A stretch of DNA of 28,839 nt, taken from DATAVB01 sp040414495 (GTDB lineage: Bacteria; Actinomycetota; Actinomycetes; Mycobacteriales; QHCD01). The notes below the pieces were generated by a model. The model ran no database searches. It worked only from the letters and a program-made list of their open reading frames with translations, and was not told the origin of the DNA. The DNA lies in contig JBEDUI010000250.1 of NCBI GenBank assembly GCA_040414495.1, positions 1-28,839 on the forward strand. The letters run 5' to 3'. Below, piece after piece: positions 7,500-13,710 of this stretch. The stretch's first letter is position 1, and each line of letters starts with the position of its first letter. The translations under genes were made by a program, and so were the position numbers.

Positions 7500-7554
7500 A
7501 GAGCAATGCTCTTGACGTACGACCGACCCGGCCCCATCCTTAGAGCAGTGCTCT
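7500..7554 (+). promoter_or_regulatory. Promoter bracketed by two AGAGCA-N-TGCTCT operators
   Basis: Two near-identical palindromes, AGAGCAATGCTCT (7500-7512) and AGAGCAGTGCTCT (7542-7554), are centred exactly 42 bp apart, about four helical turns. Between them TTGACG (7512-7517) and CATCCT (7535-7540) form a -35/-10 pair with 17-bp spacing. The layout is typical of TetR-family repression. No TetR gene lies in the window. Confidence 0.65.
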
Positions 7555-7584
7555 CAAAAGGTAGAGCCGTTCGGAGGAGTAGGC

Positions 7585-8229
7585 GTGCAAGCTCGGGAGA
7601 TCGGCGGTCGGACCGCCGGGGTGCTGTACGGGGCGGCCTGGATAGTCGGGCTCGCCGTCTGGTCGGACAACACGACCGTGTCCGAGTCGGGCGCCAAGGT
7701 GGTCGCCGACTATGGATCGAGTCAGGGGCCGGCGCTGGCCCAGTCGGCACTCACGCACGGGTTGGCCGGGCTGGCGCTGCTCGGCGTCGTGCTCGCGATC
7801 GCGCGCCGAGTACCGAGGGCCCTTGCGATTCTCGTCGCCGGCCTCGGTGCCGTGGCGATCTCGCTGACCCAGTTCGTGCTCGGTGTCCTGCTCGCGGGTT
7901 GGGCCGCGCCGGCCGGCCGCGCCGGCACCTCGGGCGCGCTCTACGAGGCGATCACCAGACTGGACGGGGTGAAGATGTTCGCCCTGGCCGCTCTGGCGGT
8001 GGCCGGTGCCGTCGCGATCCGGCGGCACGAGGTCGCACCGCGTTGGCTCGTGCCGTTGGGCTGGGCGTTGGCCGCGGCATTGGTCGTATCCGGAATCGGG
8101 TACCTGCTGCTGGTCGGCGGGCTCGCGAGCGCCGCGTACGTATCGCTGCCGCTGTTGTTGGTGTGGGTCTGCGGTCTCGGTTGGAGCCTGCGCGGCCCAA
8201 GGTCGGCCCGGCCCGCCATCGCGCAGTAG
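7585..8229 (+). CDS. Multi-pass membrane protein of unknown function
   Basis: 214-residue hydrophobic protein without a family I can name with confidence. It shows about six predicted membrane segments: roughly residues 10-26, 52-72, 80-105, 128-145, 155-178 and 182-200. They are separated by short charged loops, for example ARRVPRA, RRHEVAPR and the basic tail RGPRSARPA. The GTG start at 7585 is fixed by GGAGGAG 5 nt upstream. The gene stands alone, convergent with the HtrA gene 22 bp away. It is probably controlled by a TetR-type repressor acting at the paired palindromes just upstream, so it may answer to a small hydrophobic compound. A DUF4386-like or similar small integral membrane family is possible. 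Confidence 0.75.
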   Translation: MQAREIGGRTAGVLYGAAWIVGLAVWSDNTTVSESGAKVVADYGSSQGPALAQSALTHGLAGLALLGVVLAIARRVPRALAILVAGLGAVAISLTQFVLGVLLAGWAAPAGRAGTSGALYEAITRLDGVKMFALAALAVAGAVAIRRHEVAPRWLVPLGWALAAALVVSGIGYLLLVGGLASAAYVSLPLLLVWVCGLGWSLRGPRSARPAIAQ

Positions 8230-8251
8230 GAGCGGTCTCGTCGGAAAACGC

Positions 8252-9178
8252 CTAGCCTGCCTCGGCCAGTTCGCGCGGGACCGCGATTACGTCGACCAGC
8301 GCACCGTTACGCCAGACCGTGATCTCCAATCGCCGGCCGATCGCGTCCTCCACCATCAGCTTCTGTACCGCGGTGCTGGTCACGATTGGTGCGCCATCCA
8401 CCGACAGCACGACGTCGCCGCGCCGGAGGCCGGCCCGATCGGCGGGGCTGCCCTCGACCACCTGCGCGACCCGCAGACCACTGCGCCGATCCACCTTGGC
8501 AGCCAGGGCCGGTGGCAACGGCGCCTGCGATCCGGCGATCCCGAGCCAGGCGCGACGGATCCGGCCCTGCGTCATGAGTGTCGTGATCAGCTGCCGCGTA
8601 GTCGCGTTGATCGGGACGGCCAGGCCGACGCCGATGCCCGCGACCGCCGTGTTCACACCGACCATCCGGCCGGAGCTGTCGGCCAGCACGCCGCCGCTAT
8701 TGCCCGGGTTGAGTGCGGCGTCGGTCTGGATGACCTCATCGACCACCCGACCGGATTGGGTAGGCAGCGAGCGCCCCAGCGCCGAGACGATACCAGCGGT
8801 CACGCTGCCGGCCAGGCCCAACGGATTGCCGAGCGCCACGACGAGTTGCCCGACCCGCAGCTTGGCCGCGTCGCCCAGCGTCACCGCGGCCGGTACGTCC
8901 CCGCGGGCCCGCAACACGGCCAGGTCGGAGAGCGGGTCGCGGCCGATCACGTCGGCGGCGACCTCGGTCCCGTCGGCGAATGCGGCTTGCACGTGGTTGG
9001 CCCCGTCGACCACGTGCGCGCTGGTCAACAGGAAGCCGTCGTCGGTCAGCACGCTGGCACTGCCGGCACCCTGACCGCGGCGGCCGCGGACCCGGAGGCT
9101 GGCGACGCTGGGCAACACGTCCTCGGCAACGCGCACGACGGTCGCCGAGTACGCGTCCATCAACTCGTCATCGTTCAT
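8252..9178 (-). CDS. HtrA/DegP-type serine protease without membrane anchor
   Basis: Trypsin-fold S1C protease with C-terminal PDZ domain, 308 residues. The catalytic triad is complete: His55 (TSAHVVD), Asp85 (DPLSDLAVL) and Ser161 (LNPGNSGG). The PDZ domain covers about residues 210-300 (WLGIAGSQ, GLRVAQVVEGSPADRAGL, GDVVLSVDG). There is no signal peptide or transmembrane helix ahead of the protease domain, so unlike classical HtrA it should remain in the cytoplasm or leave by another route. Start ATG 9178 was chosen because the MNDDELMDAY N-terminus looks native, although its ribosome-binding site is weak; an in-frame GTG 48 nt upstream is an alternative. Likely role: quality control of damaged proteins. 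Regulation not visible. Confidence 0.85.
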   Translation of the reverse strand: MNDDELMDAYSATVVRVAEDVLPSVASLRVRGRRGQGAGSASVLTDDGFLLTSAHVVDGANHVQAAFADGTEVAADVIGRDPLSDLAVLRARGDVPAAVTLGDAAKLRVGQLVVALGNPLGLAGSVTAGIVSALGRSLPTQSGRVVDEVIQTDAALNPGNSGGVLADSSGRMVGVNTAVAGIGVGLAVPINATTRQLITTLMTQGRIRRAWLGIAGSQAPLPPALAAKVDRRSGLRVAQVVEGSPADRAGLRRGDVVLSVDGAPIVTSTAVQKLMVEDAIGRRLEITVWRNGALVDVIAVPRELAEAG

Positions 9179-9279
9179 GTGGAGTGAACTTCTGGCAGTA
9201 CGCGGTGATGCCTCGCGTTCGCGCACAGCGGATAGCCCCGAATCGGCCGCAGCGGGGCGATTCCGTAATAGGTACGGAT

Positions 9280-9849
9280 TTAGTCAGCTGGTTTCCGTTT
9301 CGCCGATTTGCGGCCCTTTTCCGGTGTCGCCGGTGGCACGGTCGCGGCCCATTCCGCCCAGTCGGCCAGGGCCTGGAACAGCTTGATCCCGGCCTCGGTG
9401 GCGACCCGGATGGACTGGGTCTGGACGCTGTTGCCGTACTCGCCGCGGTCTTTGGCGTCGGCCAGGCGGCGATACTGCTCGGCGGTTTTGGTGAAGAACT
9501 CGCGTTCCTGGGCCAGGCGCTCGGTCAATTCCTCGGGCTCCAGTAACCAGAAAAAGACCGAGCGCAGCAGCGATTCGATCCGCAGCGTGTGGTCGACCTC
9601 GTCCTCGGTGAGCCAACGCCGAACTTCCTGCCGACCGGCATCGGTGATCCGGTATGCCTTGCGGCCGCGCGGTCCGCGACTGTCCACTTCGATCAGTCCG
9701 GCGTCGGCCAGGCGACTCAATTCGGCGTAGATCTGCGGATGCTGGGCCGGCCAGATCGGCCCGAGCGTCTCCTGGAATCGCCGGGTCAGGTCGTAGCCGC
9801 TGGCCGGCCCCTCGGCCAGCAATCCCAACAGCCCGTGCCGCAGCGACAT
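9280..9849 (-). CDS. PadR-family transcriptional regulator
   Basis: 189-residue winged-helix repressor of the PadR-s2 type. The N-terminal domain contains LRHGLLGLLAEGPASGYDL, WPAQHPQIYAELSRLADAGL and the wing DSRGPRGRKAYRITDAG. The C-terminal Vir-type helical dimerisation part (about 85-170) is rich in Glu and Arg, with LLRSVFFWLLEPEELTERLA. The tail is very basic (RKSAKRKP). Start ATG 9849 follows GGGAG. It is divergently transcribed from an SDR-family gene, and the shared 108-bp region carries three GACATGT-like elements, the usual picture of a PadR that represses itself and its neighbour. The inducer is unknown; family precedents include phenolic acids and antibiotics. Confidence 0.9.
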   Translation of the reverse strand: MSLRHGLLGLLAEGPASGYDLTRRFQETLGPIWPAQHPQIYAELSRLADAGLIEVDSRGPRGRKAYRITDAGRQEVRRWLTEDEVDHTLRIESLLRSVFFWLLEPEELTERLAQEREFFTKTAEQYRRLADAKDRGEYGNSVQTQSIRVATEAGIKLFQALADWAEWAATVPPATPEKGRKSAKRKPAD

Positions 9850-9883
9850 CCTGCTCCCTTCGTACGCAATGCAGGGCTTCATC

Positions 9884-9934
9884 TTGACATGTCATTGGCA
9901 CCAGGCGATGCTGACATGTATAAATCAACATGTC
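9884..9934. promoter_or_regulatory. Shared PadR operator region and SDR promoter
   Basis: A perfect inverted repeat, GACATGT-N8-ACATGTC, spans 9913-9934. A third palindromic copy, GACATGTC, is at 9886-9893 inside a TTGACA box (9884-9889), followed after 17 bp by GATGCT (9907-9912). ATGT/ACAT half-sites are characteristic of PadR binding. Occupancy would block both the SDR promoter and padR. Confidence 0.6.
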
Positions 9935-9957
9935 GTAACCAGCGTGTGGAGGCATAC

Positions 9958-10803
9958 ATGTCAAGCGCAGCCGTACTCGTCACCGGCGCGGCCGGTGGTA
10001 TCGGCCGGGCTACGGTCCAGGCCCTGACCCAGCGCGGTTTCCAGGTCTACGCAGGGGTTCGCGACACCGGCGATGTGGATTTCGGCCGCGGCGTGACCGC
10101 CGTTCCGCTCGATGTCACCGAACCCGAGGCGATTCGGGCCGCGGCCAAGGAGATATCGGCCCGGCAAAAGGGTGATGGCTTGCGGGCCGTGGTCAACAAT
10201 GCCGGCGTGATCGTGCAGGGCCCGCTGGAATTGGTGCCTGCGGCGGAAATTCACCGCCAATTCGCGGTCAATGTGTTCGGACCCGTCGAGGTTACGGCGG
10301 CGATGCTGCCGTTATTGCGGGCGGGAAAGGGCCGGGTGGTCAATATCAGCGCGCCGACCGCGCGAATTCCGGTCCCGTTCGCTGGTCCGATCGGAGCGAG
10401 TAAAGCGGCGCTGGAGTCGTTCTCGTACGCCAGCCGGCTGGAATTGGCGCCGTGGGGAATTCATGTCGTGATCGTCGTCCCTGGATCGGTCGACACGCCG
10501 ATATTCAAGAAGGCGGATGCCGCGGCCGAACAGGCGCTGGCGACGGAGGAGCCGGAGCGGGTAGCTCTCTATGCCGGACAGTTGGAGGCGGTGGGGGCGT
10601 CGTTGGCCGGACGGAAATCGGCGCCGCCGCAAACGGTGGCCAAGACCATCGTGCGGGCCATCGAGGCGCGTCGGCCGAAGCCGCGTTATGTGGCGAATTC
10701 CGACGCCCGGGCATTCGATCTGGTGGCTCGGCTGCCGCTGCGGATGCGGGAACGGATGCTCGCGCGGACGCTTGGGCTGAATAAAGTCGCGGCCGCACCA
10801 TGA
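9958..10803 (+). CDS. Short-chain dehydrogenase/reductase-fold protein lacking the catalytic Tyr
   Basis: 281-residue classical SDR fold. The nucleotide-binding motif TGAAGGIG (9-16), the LDV strand and NNAG (80-83) are intact, so NAD(P) binding is expected. The active site is altered: where family members have Ser-N12-Tyr-N3-Lys, this protein reads NISAPTARIPVPFAGPIGAS then K149. This puts Ala132 in place of Ser and Ile145 in place of Tyr, while Lys149 remains; the codon for Ile is ATC and the frame is clean. PGSVDTPIF follows as usual. It is either a non-catalytic cofactor-binding protein or a subfamily with different chemistry. Start ATG 9958 has GGAGG 5 nt upstream. It is divergent from padR and probably co-transcribed with the next gene. 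Confidence 0.85.
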   Translation: MSSAAVLVTGAAGGIGRATVQALTQRGFQVYAGVRDTGDVDFGRGVTAVPLDVTEPEAIRAAAKEISARQKGDGLRAVVNNAGVIVQGPLELVPAAEIHRQFAVNVFGPVEVTAAMLPLLRAGKGRVVNISAPTARIPVPFAGPIGASKAALESFSYASRLELAPWGIHVVIVVPGSVDTPIFKKADAAAEQALATEEPERVALYAGQLEAVGASLAGRKSAPPQTVAKTIVRAIEARRPKPRYVANSDARAFDLVARLPLRMRERMLARTLGLNKVAAAP

Positions 10804-10819
10804 TGTCGGTGCCGGCTGG

Positions 10820-10825
10820 GACACT
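10820..10825 (+). promoter_or_regulatory. Possible leaderless -10 of the GNAT gene
   Basis: GACACT ends 7 nt before the ATG at 10833, inside the short overlap with the SDR gene end. It could give independent leaderless expression. Confidence 0.25.
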
Positions 10826-10832
10826 GGTCGGC

Positions 10833-11306
10833 ATGTCGATTGAGGTACGCCGGGCCGGACCGGCGGATGCCGGCGAGCTGACCAGGCTACGGGCCTTGAT
10901 GTTTCAGGAAATGGGCCGGGATATGACCCGGGTCGACGAGGAATGGCGGCGACGCAGTATCGCGCATTTCGCCGAGCGGCTGGCCGACCGGGAATCGTTC
11001 GCCGCGTTCGTGGTGGATAAGGAATCAGATGGACTCGCGGCCTCGGCGGTCGGCTGGCTCGACCAGCATCTGATCGGGGCGGCGAATCTGTCCGGCCGGA
11101 TTGGCTACGTCGCCAACGTATCCACCGATGTTGCGTACCGTCGCCGCGGTTACGCCCGGCAGACAATGACCGCGCTGCTGGGCTGGATGCGTACGACCGG
11201 TATCAGCACGGTCAATCTGCACGCCAGCCCGGGGGCCGAGTCGATGTACCGGTCGTTGGGCTTCGAGGAGCCCACGTACCGGGCGCTGACCTTGCGGCTG
11301 CACTGA
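10833..11306 (+). CDS. GNAT-family N-acetyltransferase
   Basis: 157-residue acetyl-CoA-dependent transferase of unknown acceptor. The family landmarks are VRRAGPADAGELTRLR at the N-terminus, motif A with VSTDVAYRRRGYARQTMTAL (acetyl-CoA pyrophosphate loop RRRGYA), and motif B with LHASPGAESMYRSLGFEE, ending in LRLH. An in-frame ATG at 10800 overlaps the SDR stop as ATGA, and translation from there would be coupled. I prefer ATG 10833 because the extra 11 residues look unlike a GNAT N-terminus and GACACT sits 7 nt upstream. Probably a member of the PadR-controlled unit. Confidence 0.8.
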   Translation: MSIEVRRAGPADAGELTRLRALMFQEMGRDMTRVDEEWRRRSIAHFAERLADRESFAAFVVDKESDGLAASAVGWLDQHLIGAANLSGRIGYVANVSTDVAYRRRGYARQTMTALLGWMRTTGISTVNLHASPGAESMYRSLGFEEPTYRALTLRLH

Positions 11307-11440
11307 CCATGCTGCATTGATAGGGCCTCGCTTGCTACCCTCGCGACCCTGTCCGGGCCCGTGGCGCCAGCCGCGCACCGAGCCGAAGCTACTGCCGAAC
11401 CTATTGGGCCGACCGACCAGCGACCGTGTGGAGACCGGCG

Positions 11441-12319
11441 ATGATCGTGGTTCCCCGAGATTTTGTGACCTCCCGGATCCGGGCTAGTGGAGCGGCCGGT
11501 CGGCGCTGGACCGCTGCCCTGCCCGACCTCATCGAGCAGCTGAGTACGCGGTGGCGGGTCGACCTGCTCGACAGCGCGCCGCTGTGTGGCGCCTTCGGCG
11601 TGGTCGCCTTCGGGGTGCGGGACGGCGCGCCCTGTGCGCTGAAGGTGTCCTGGCACGAGCACTCCACATTGGAGGAAGCCACCGCGCTGCAGGCCTGGGG
11701 TGGGCACGGGGCGGTACGGCTACTCGAGGTCAGCCTGGAGGACGGCGCGTTGCTGCTCGAGCGACTCGACCCGGGCCGGTCGCTGGAGGATCTGGATCTG
11801 CCGCACGCGGCCGAAATTCTGGGTGGTCTGCTGCGCCGGCTGGCAATTCCGGCTCCGGAGGGCGTGCGTTCGCTGTCCGGTCTGGCCGCGGACCTGGCCC
11901 GCACCATGACCGCGCAGCAGTCGGCGTTGGGTGAGCCGGTGCCGGATGGGTGGATTTCGCAGGCTGTCACGCTTGCCGGCGAGTTGGGCGCGGTCGCCCG
12001 CTCGGACCTGGTCCACGTCGATCTGCATTTCGGCAATGTGCTGGCCGGCGAACGCGAGCCGTGGCTGGCGATCGACCCGTGGCCGATCGCCGGCGACCCG
12101 GAGCGGGCCATTCCGGAACTGCTGTTTTCGGCATACCTGAGCCAGTTCGACGCGGCCGAGGTGTACGGAGTGTTCGAGCACGTCGTACGGGCCGGGAACC
12201 TGGATCCGGAGAAGGCACGCGGCTGGACCGTAGTGCGGGCGGTTGACCATTGGCTGTGGAGCGTGGCGGCGGGCCGGTCACCGCGCCGATGCCAGGAACT
12301 GCTGGAGTTGCTCGGCTGA
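11441..12319 (+). CDS. APH(6)/hydroxyurea-kinase-like phosphotransferase
   Basis: Predicted ATP-dependent small-molecule kinase of 292 residues, close to streptomycin 6-kinase and the 'aminoglycoside/hydroxyurea resistance kinase' family. The N-lobe has GVVAFGVRDGAPCALKVSW with the ATP lysine. WGGHGAVRLLEV and ALLLERLDPGRSL form the hinge. The catalytic loop is LVHVDLHFGNVL, with the catalytic Asp and Asn retained and Val replacing the more common Gly of HGDLH. The metal-binding segment is WLAIDPWPIAGDPERA. Start ATG 11441 has GGAG 7 nt upstream; no fitting start signal precedes the more upstream ATG. Many chromosomal members have no proven antibiotic substrate, so a resistance role is only possible. 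The gene ends inside a 27-bp duplication. Confidence 0.82.
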   Translation: MIVVPRDFVTSRIRASGAAGRRWTAALPDLIEQLSTRWRVDLLDSAPLCGAFGVVAFGVRDGAPCALKVSWHEHSTLEEATALQAWGGHGAVRLLEVSLEDGALLLERLDPGRSLEDLDLPHAAEILGGLLRRLAIPAPEGVRSLSGLAADLARTMTAQQSALGEPVPDGWISQAVTLAGELGAVARSDLVHVDLHFGNVLAGEREPWLAIDPWPIAGDPERAIPELLFSAYLSQFDAAEVYGVFEHVVRAGNLDPEKARGWTVVRAVDHWLWSVAAGRSPRRCQELLELLG

Positions 12320-12366
12320 TTACTGAATCCGACGGGCGCCGGCTGATTACTGAATCCGACGGGCGA
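12313..12366. repeat. 27-bp tandem duplication across two convergent stop codons
   Basis: Two head-to-tail units (12313-12339 and 12340-12366) agree at 26 of 27 positions, each beginning CGGCTGATTACTGAATCC. The first contains the TGA of the kinase gene; the second contains the TAA of the convergent GNAT gene. With a single copy, the two stop codons would abut with no gap. Confidence 0.9.
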
Positions 12367-12781
12367 AGGCGACCATGCCCTGTTCGGCGTGTGGCACCAG
12401 ACCGGCCCGGCGGTAAAACGCGTGCACCTTGGCACCCTCCACTGTGGAATCGTCCTCAGTGGACAGCACCAGGAAGCGGCAGTTCTCGTACCGCTGCTTC
12501 ACCTCGTCTAAGAGCGCCCGGCCGACACCGTGCCGCTGCGCGCCCGGCAGTACCAGCAGATCCTGCAGATAGCAGATCGTCTCCCGGTCCGAAATCGTCC
12601 GGGCCAGCCCCAGCATGCGGCCGGACTCATCCCGCGCCACGAATACCGCATCGGAATTGCCCAAGCTGCGGCACAAGCTGTCCATATCGGCGGTGTAGGC
12701 GTTCCAGCCGACCGCGTCGTACAGCGCGCGGACCTCGTCCCGATCGAACGACGTCTCCTGTTCGATCTTGATGTCGATCAC
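12347..12781 (-). CDS. GNAT-family N-acetyltransferase
   Basis: 144-residue acetyltransferase. Visible features are the N-terminal IEQETSFDRDEVRALYDAVGW, a beta strand AVFVARDESGRMLGLAR, and motif A with LQDLLVLPGAQRHGVGRALL (acetyl-CoA loop QRHGVG). Motif B has KVHAFYRRAGLVPHAEQGM. This pattern is common in the small uncharacterised GNATs of actinobacteria; the acceptor is unknown. The GTG start at 12781 has no strong ribosome-binding site and lies 22 nt after the stop of the TPR gene, so both may be on one transcript. Convergent with the kinase gene. Confidence 0.85.
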   Translation of the reverse strand: MIDIKIEQETSFDRDEVRALYDAVGWNAYTADMDSLCRSLGNSDAVFVARDESGRMLGLARTISDRETICYLQDLLVLPGAQRHGVGRALLDEVKQRYENCRFLVLSTEDDSTVEGAKVHAFYRRAGLVPHAEQGMVAFARRIQ

Positions 12782-12803
12782 CCCGCGCGCTGTCGGTCCG
12801 GCA

Positions 12804-13232
12804 TCAGTCGGCCGGAATTACCTCAATGTTGAAATCCAGTAGATCACTGTCGTCGCTGACCGCTTGCTTGGTGGCCTCGAATTCCAGGGTCGGGTCCATC
12901 GCGGCGGCCAACCGTAGCCAACCGGTCGCCTCGTCGTTCCGGCCCTGGCGCAGCAGACAACGGCCGAGCAGATGCGTGGTGTGCGCATCGGCCGGATCCG
13001 CCGTGACGACGTTCCGGGCCGCATCCTCGGCCCGCCGCAGCGCGGCCGACTTGAAGTACGCGCGGGCTAGCAGACGCTGGATCGCCGGCGAGGTCGGCTC
13101 GATTGTCGCGGCCTGCTCAAGGTCCCGGATCGCCTGGCGGACGTCGCCGTTGTCGTAGTGCTCCTCGGCCGACCGGTACAGCTCGTACACGTCCACTACC
13201 GGCTCGGTCGTGGGTCGCGTCATGTCGGTCAC
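12804..13232 (-). CDS. Small tetratricopeptide-repeat protein
   Basis: 142-residue protein predicted to be a helical scaffold. Three TPR-like units are visible: VDVYELYRSAEEHYDNGDVR / QAIRDLEQAATIEPTSPAI (about 15-52), QRLLARAYFKSAALRRAEDA with NVVTADPADA (about 53-88), and THLLGRCLLRQGRNDEATGW with AAAMDPTLEF (about 89-120). The tail is acidic (SDDSDLLDFNIEVIPAD). The GTG start at 13232 is well supported by GGAGG 6 nt upstream. The frame stays open upstream through the repeat array to 13841, but that stretch is low-complexity and antisense to the MarR gene. Partners are unknown; the GNAT just downstream is probably co-transcribed. Confidence 0.85.
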   Translation of the reverse strand: MTDMTRPTTEPVVDVYELYRSAEEHYDNGDVRQAIRDLEQAATIEPTSPAIQRLLARAYFKSAALRRAEDAARNVVTADPADAHTTHLLGRCLLRQGRNDEATGWLRLAAAMDPTLEFEATKQAVSDDSDLLDFNIEVIPAD

Positions 13233-13267
13233 TTCACACCTCCAGTTCACCGTGCGTTGACCAAACC

Positions 13268-13290
13268 CGGAACCATTTCCGTTTGTTCCG
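13268..13290 (-). promoter_or_regulatory. Inverted repeat upstream of the TPR gene
   Basis: CGGAAC and GTTCCG arms separated by 11 bp, 36-58 nt before the GTG start. A plausible operator or promoter-overlapping site; the regulator is not known. Confidence 0.35.
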
Positions 13291-13326
13291 GCCAGACGCT
13301 CGGGCAGGTACAGGCGTGTGGGGCTC

Positions 13327-13446
13327 GTAGGTGCGGCGCGCTCGGAGGTAGGTGCGACGTGTTCGGAGGTAGGTGCGACGTGTTCGGGGGTAGGTGCGAC
13401 GCGCTCGGGGATAAGTGCGGCGCTCTCGGTGGTGGGTGCTGCGCCC
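13327..13446. repeat. 21-bp tandem repeat array (minisatellite 1)
   Basis: Five complete 21-bp units and a partial sixth start at 13327, 13348, 13369, 13390, 13411 and 13432. The consensus begins GTAGGTGCGACGTGTTCGG. Units 2 and 3 differ at one base; outer units diverge more. Because 21 is divisible by three the frame stays open, giving a heptapeptide such as EHVAPTS on the minus strand in frame with the TPR gene. I regard the array as non-coding, because the TPR gene has its own start signals. Confidence 0.9.
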
Positions 13447-13449
13447 CAT

Positions 13450-13525
13450 TTGTTGATCATGGAGTTCCCTGCGCGACACGCCGACGACACGCCGGGAATT
13501 TTGTCGGGAACTTCATGATCAACAA
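13450..13525 (+). repeat. Palindromic interspersed element, copy A
   Basis: 76-bp element with 20-bp terminal inverted repeats, TTGTTGATCATGGAGTTCCC on the left and GGGAACTTCATGATCAACAA on the right, with one mismatch. The 36-nt centre contains CGACACGCCG twice (13474 and 13485). A second copy in opposite orientation occurs at 28631-28709 with strong identity in the arms and most of the centre. No coding capacity. Resembles a MITE or REP-type sequence; no transposase is present here. Confidence 0.85.
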
Positions 13526-13544
13526 CGGGAGCCGTCGGCGCGGC

Positions 13545-13690
13545 GGGTTGGCCTGCTACGGCGGGGGGGCGACGCGACAGGGTTGGCCTGCGACGAGCGG
13601 GTGGCCTGCTACGGCGGGCGGGTGACGTAACGGGGTTGGCCTGCGACGTAACGGGGTTGGCCTGCCACGAGCGGTTGGCCGGCCGCGACG
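13545..13690. repeat. Degenerate tandem repeat region (minisatellite 2)
   Basis: The string GGTTGGCCTGC or a one-base variant recurs six times between 13546 and 13685. Two adjacent 21-bp units beginning GACGTAACGGGG (13624-13644 and 13645-13665) are identical. Together with minisatellite 1 it flanks palindromic element A. No gene is supported in the 13233-13710 gap. Confidence 0.8.
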
Positions 13691-13710
13691 GGGCCGTCTG
13701 TCGACTGTTG

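Larger units (their letters stand above)
7020..7584. other. 565-bp divergent regulatory gap
   Basis: Lies between the DUF1906 pair (leftward) and a membrane-protein gene (rightward). The central part (about 7180-7440) is noticeably A+T-richer than the coding DNA. It contains palindromes at 7084-7096, 7158-7171 and 7262-7269 (GTGATCAC), and a promoter with paired operators at 7500-7554. No open frame here shows recognisable protein features or codon bias. Confidence 0.6.

Noticed and set aside
11441..12319. Confident antibiotic-resistance call for the APH-family kinase
   Set aside because: Family membership is clear, but many chromosomal members have unknown substrates and no antibiotic cluster is present.
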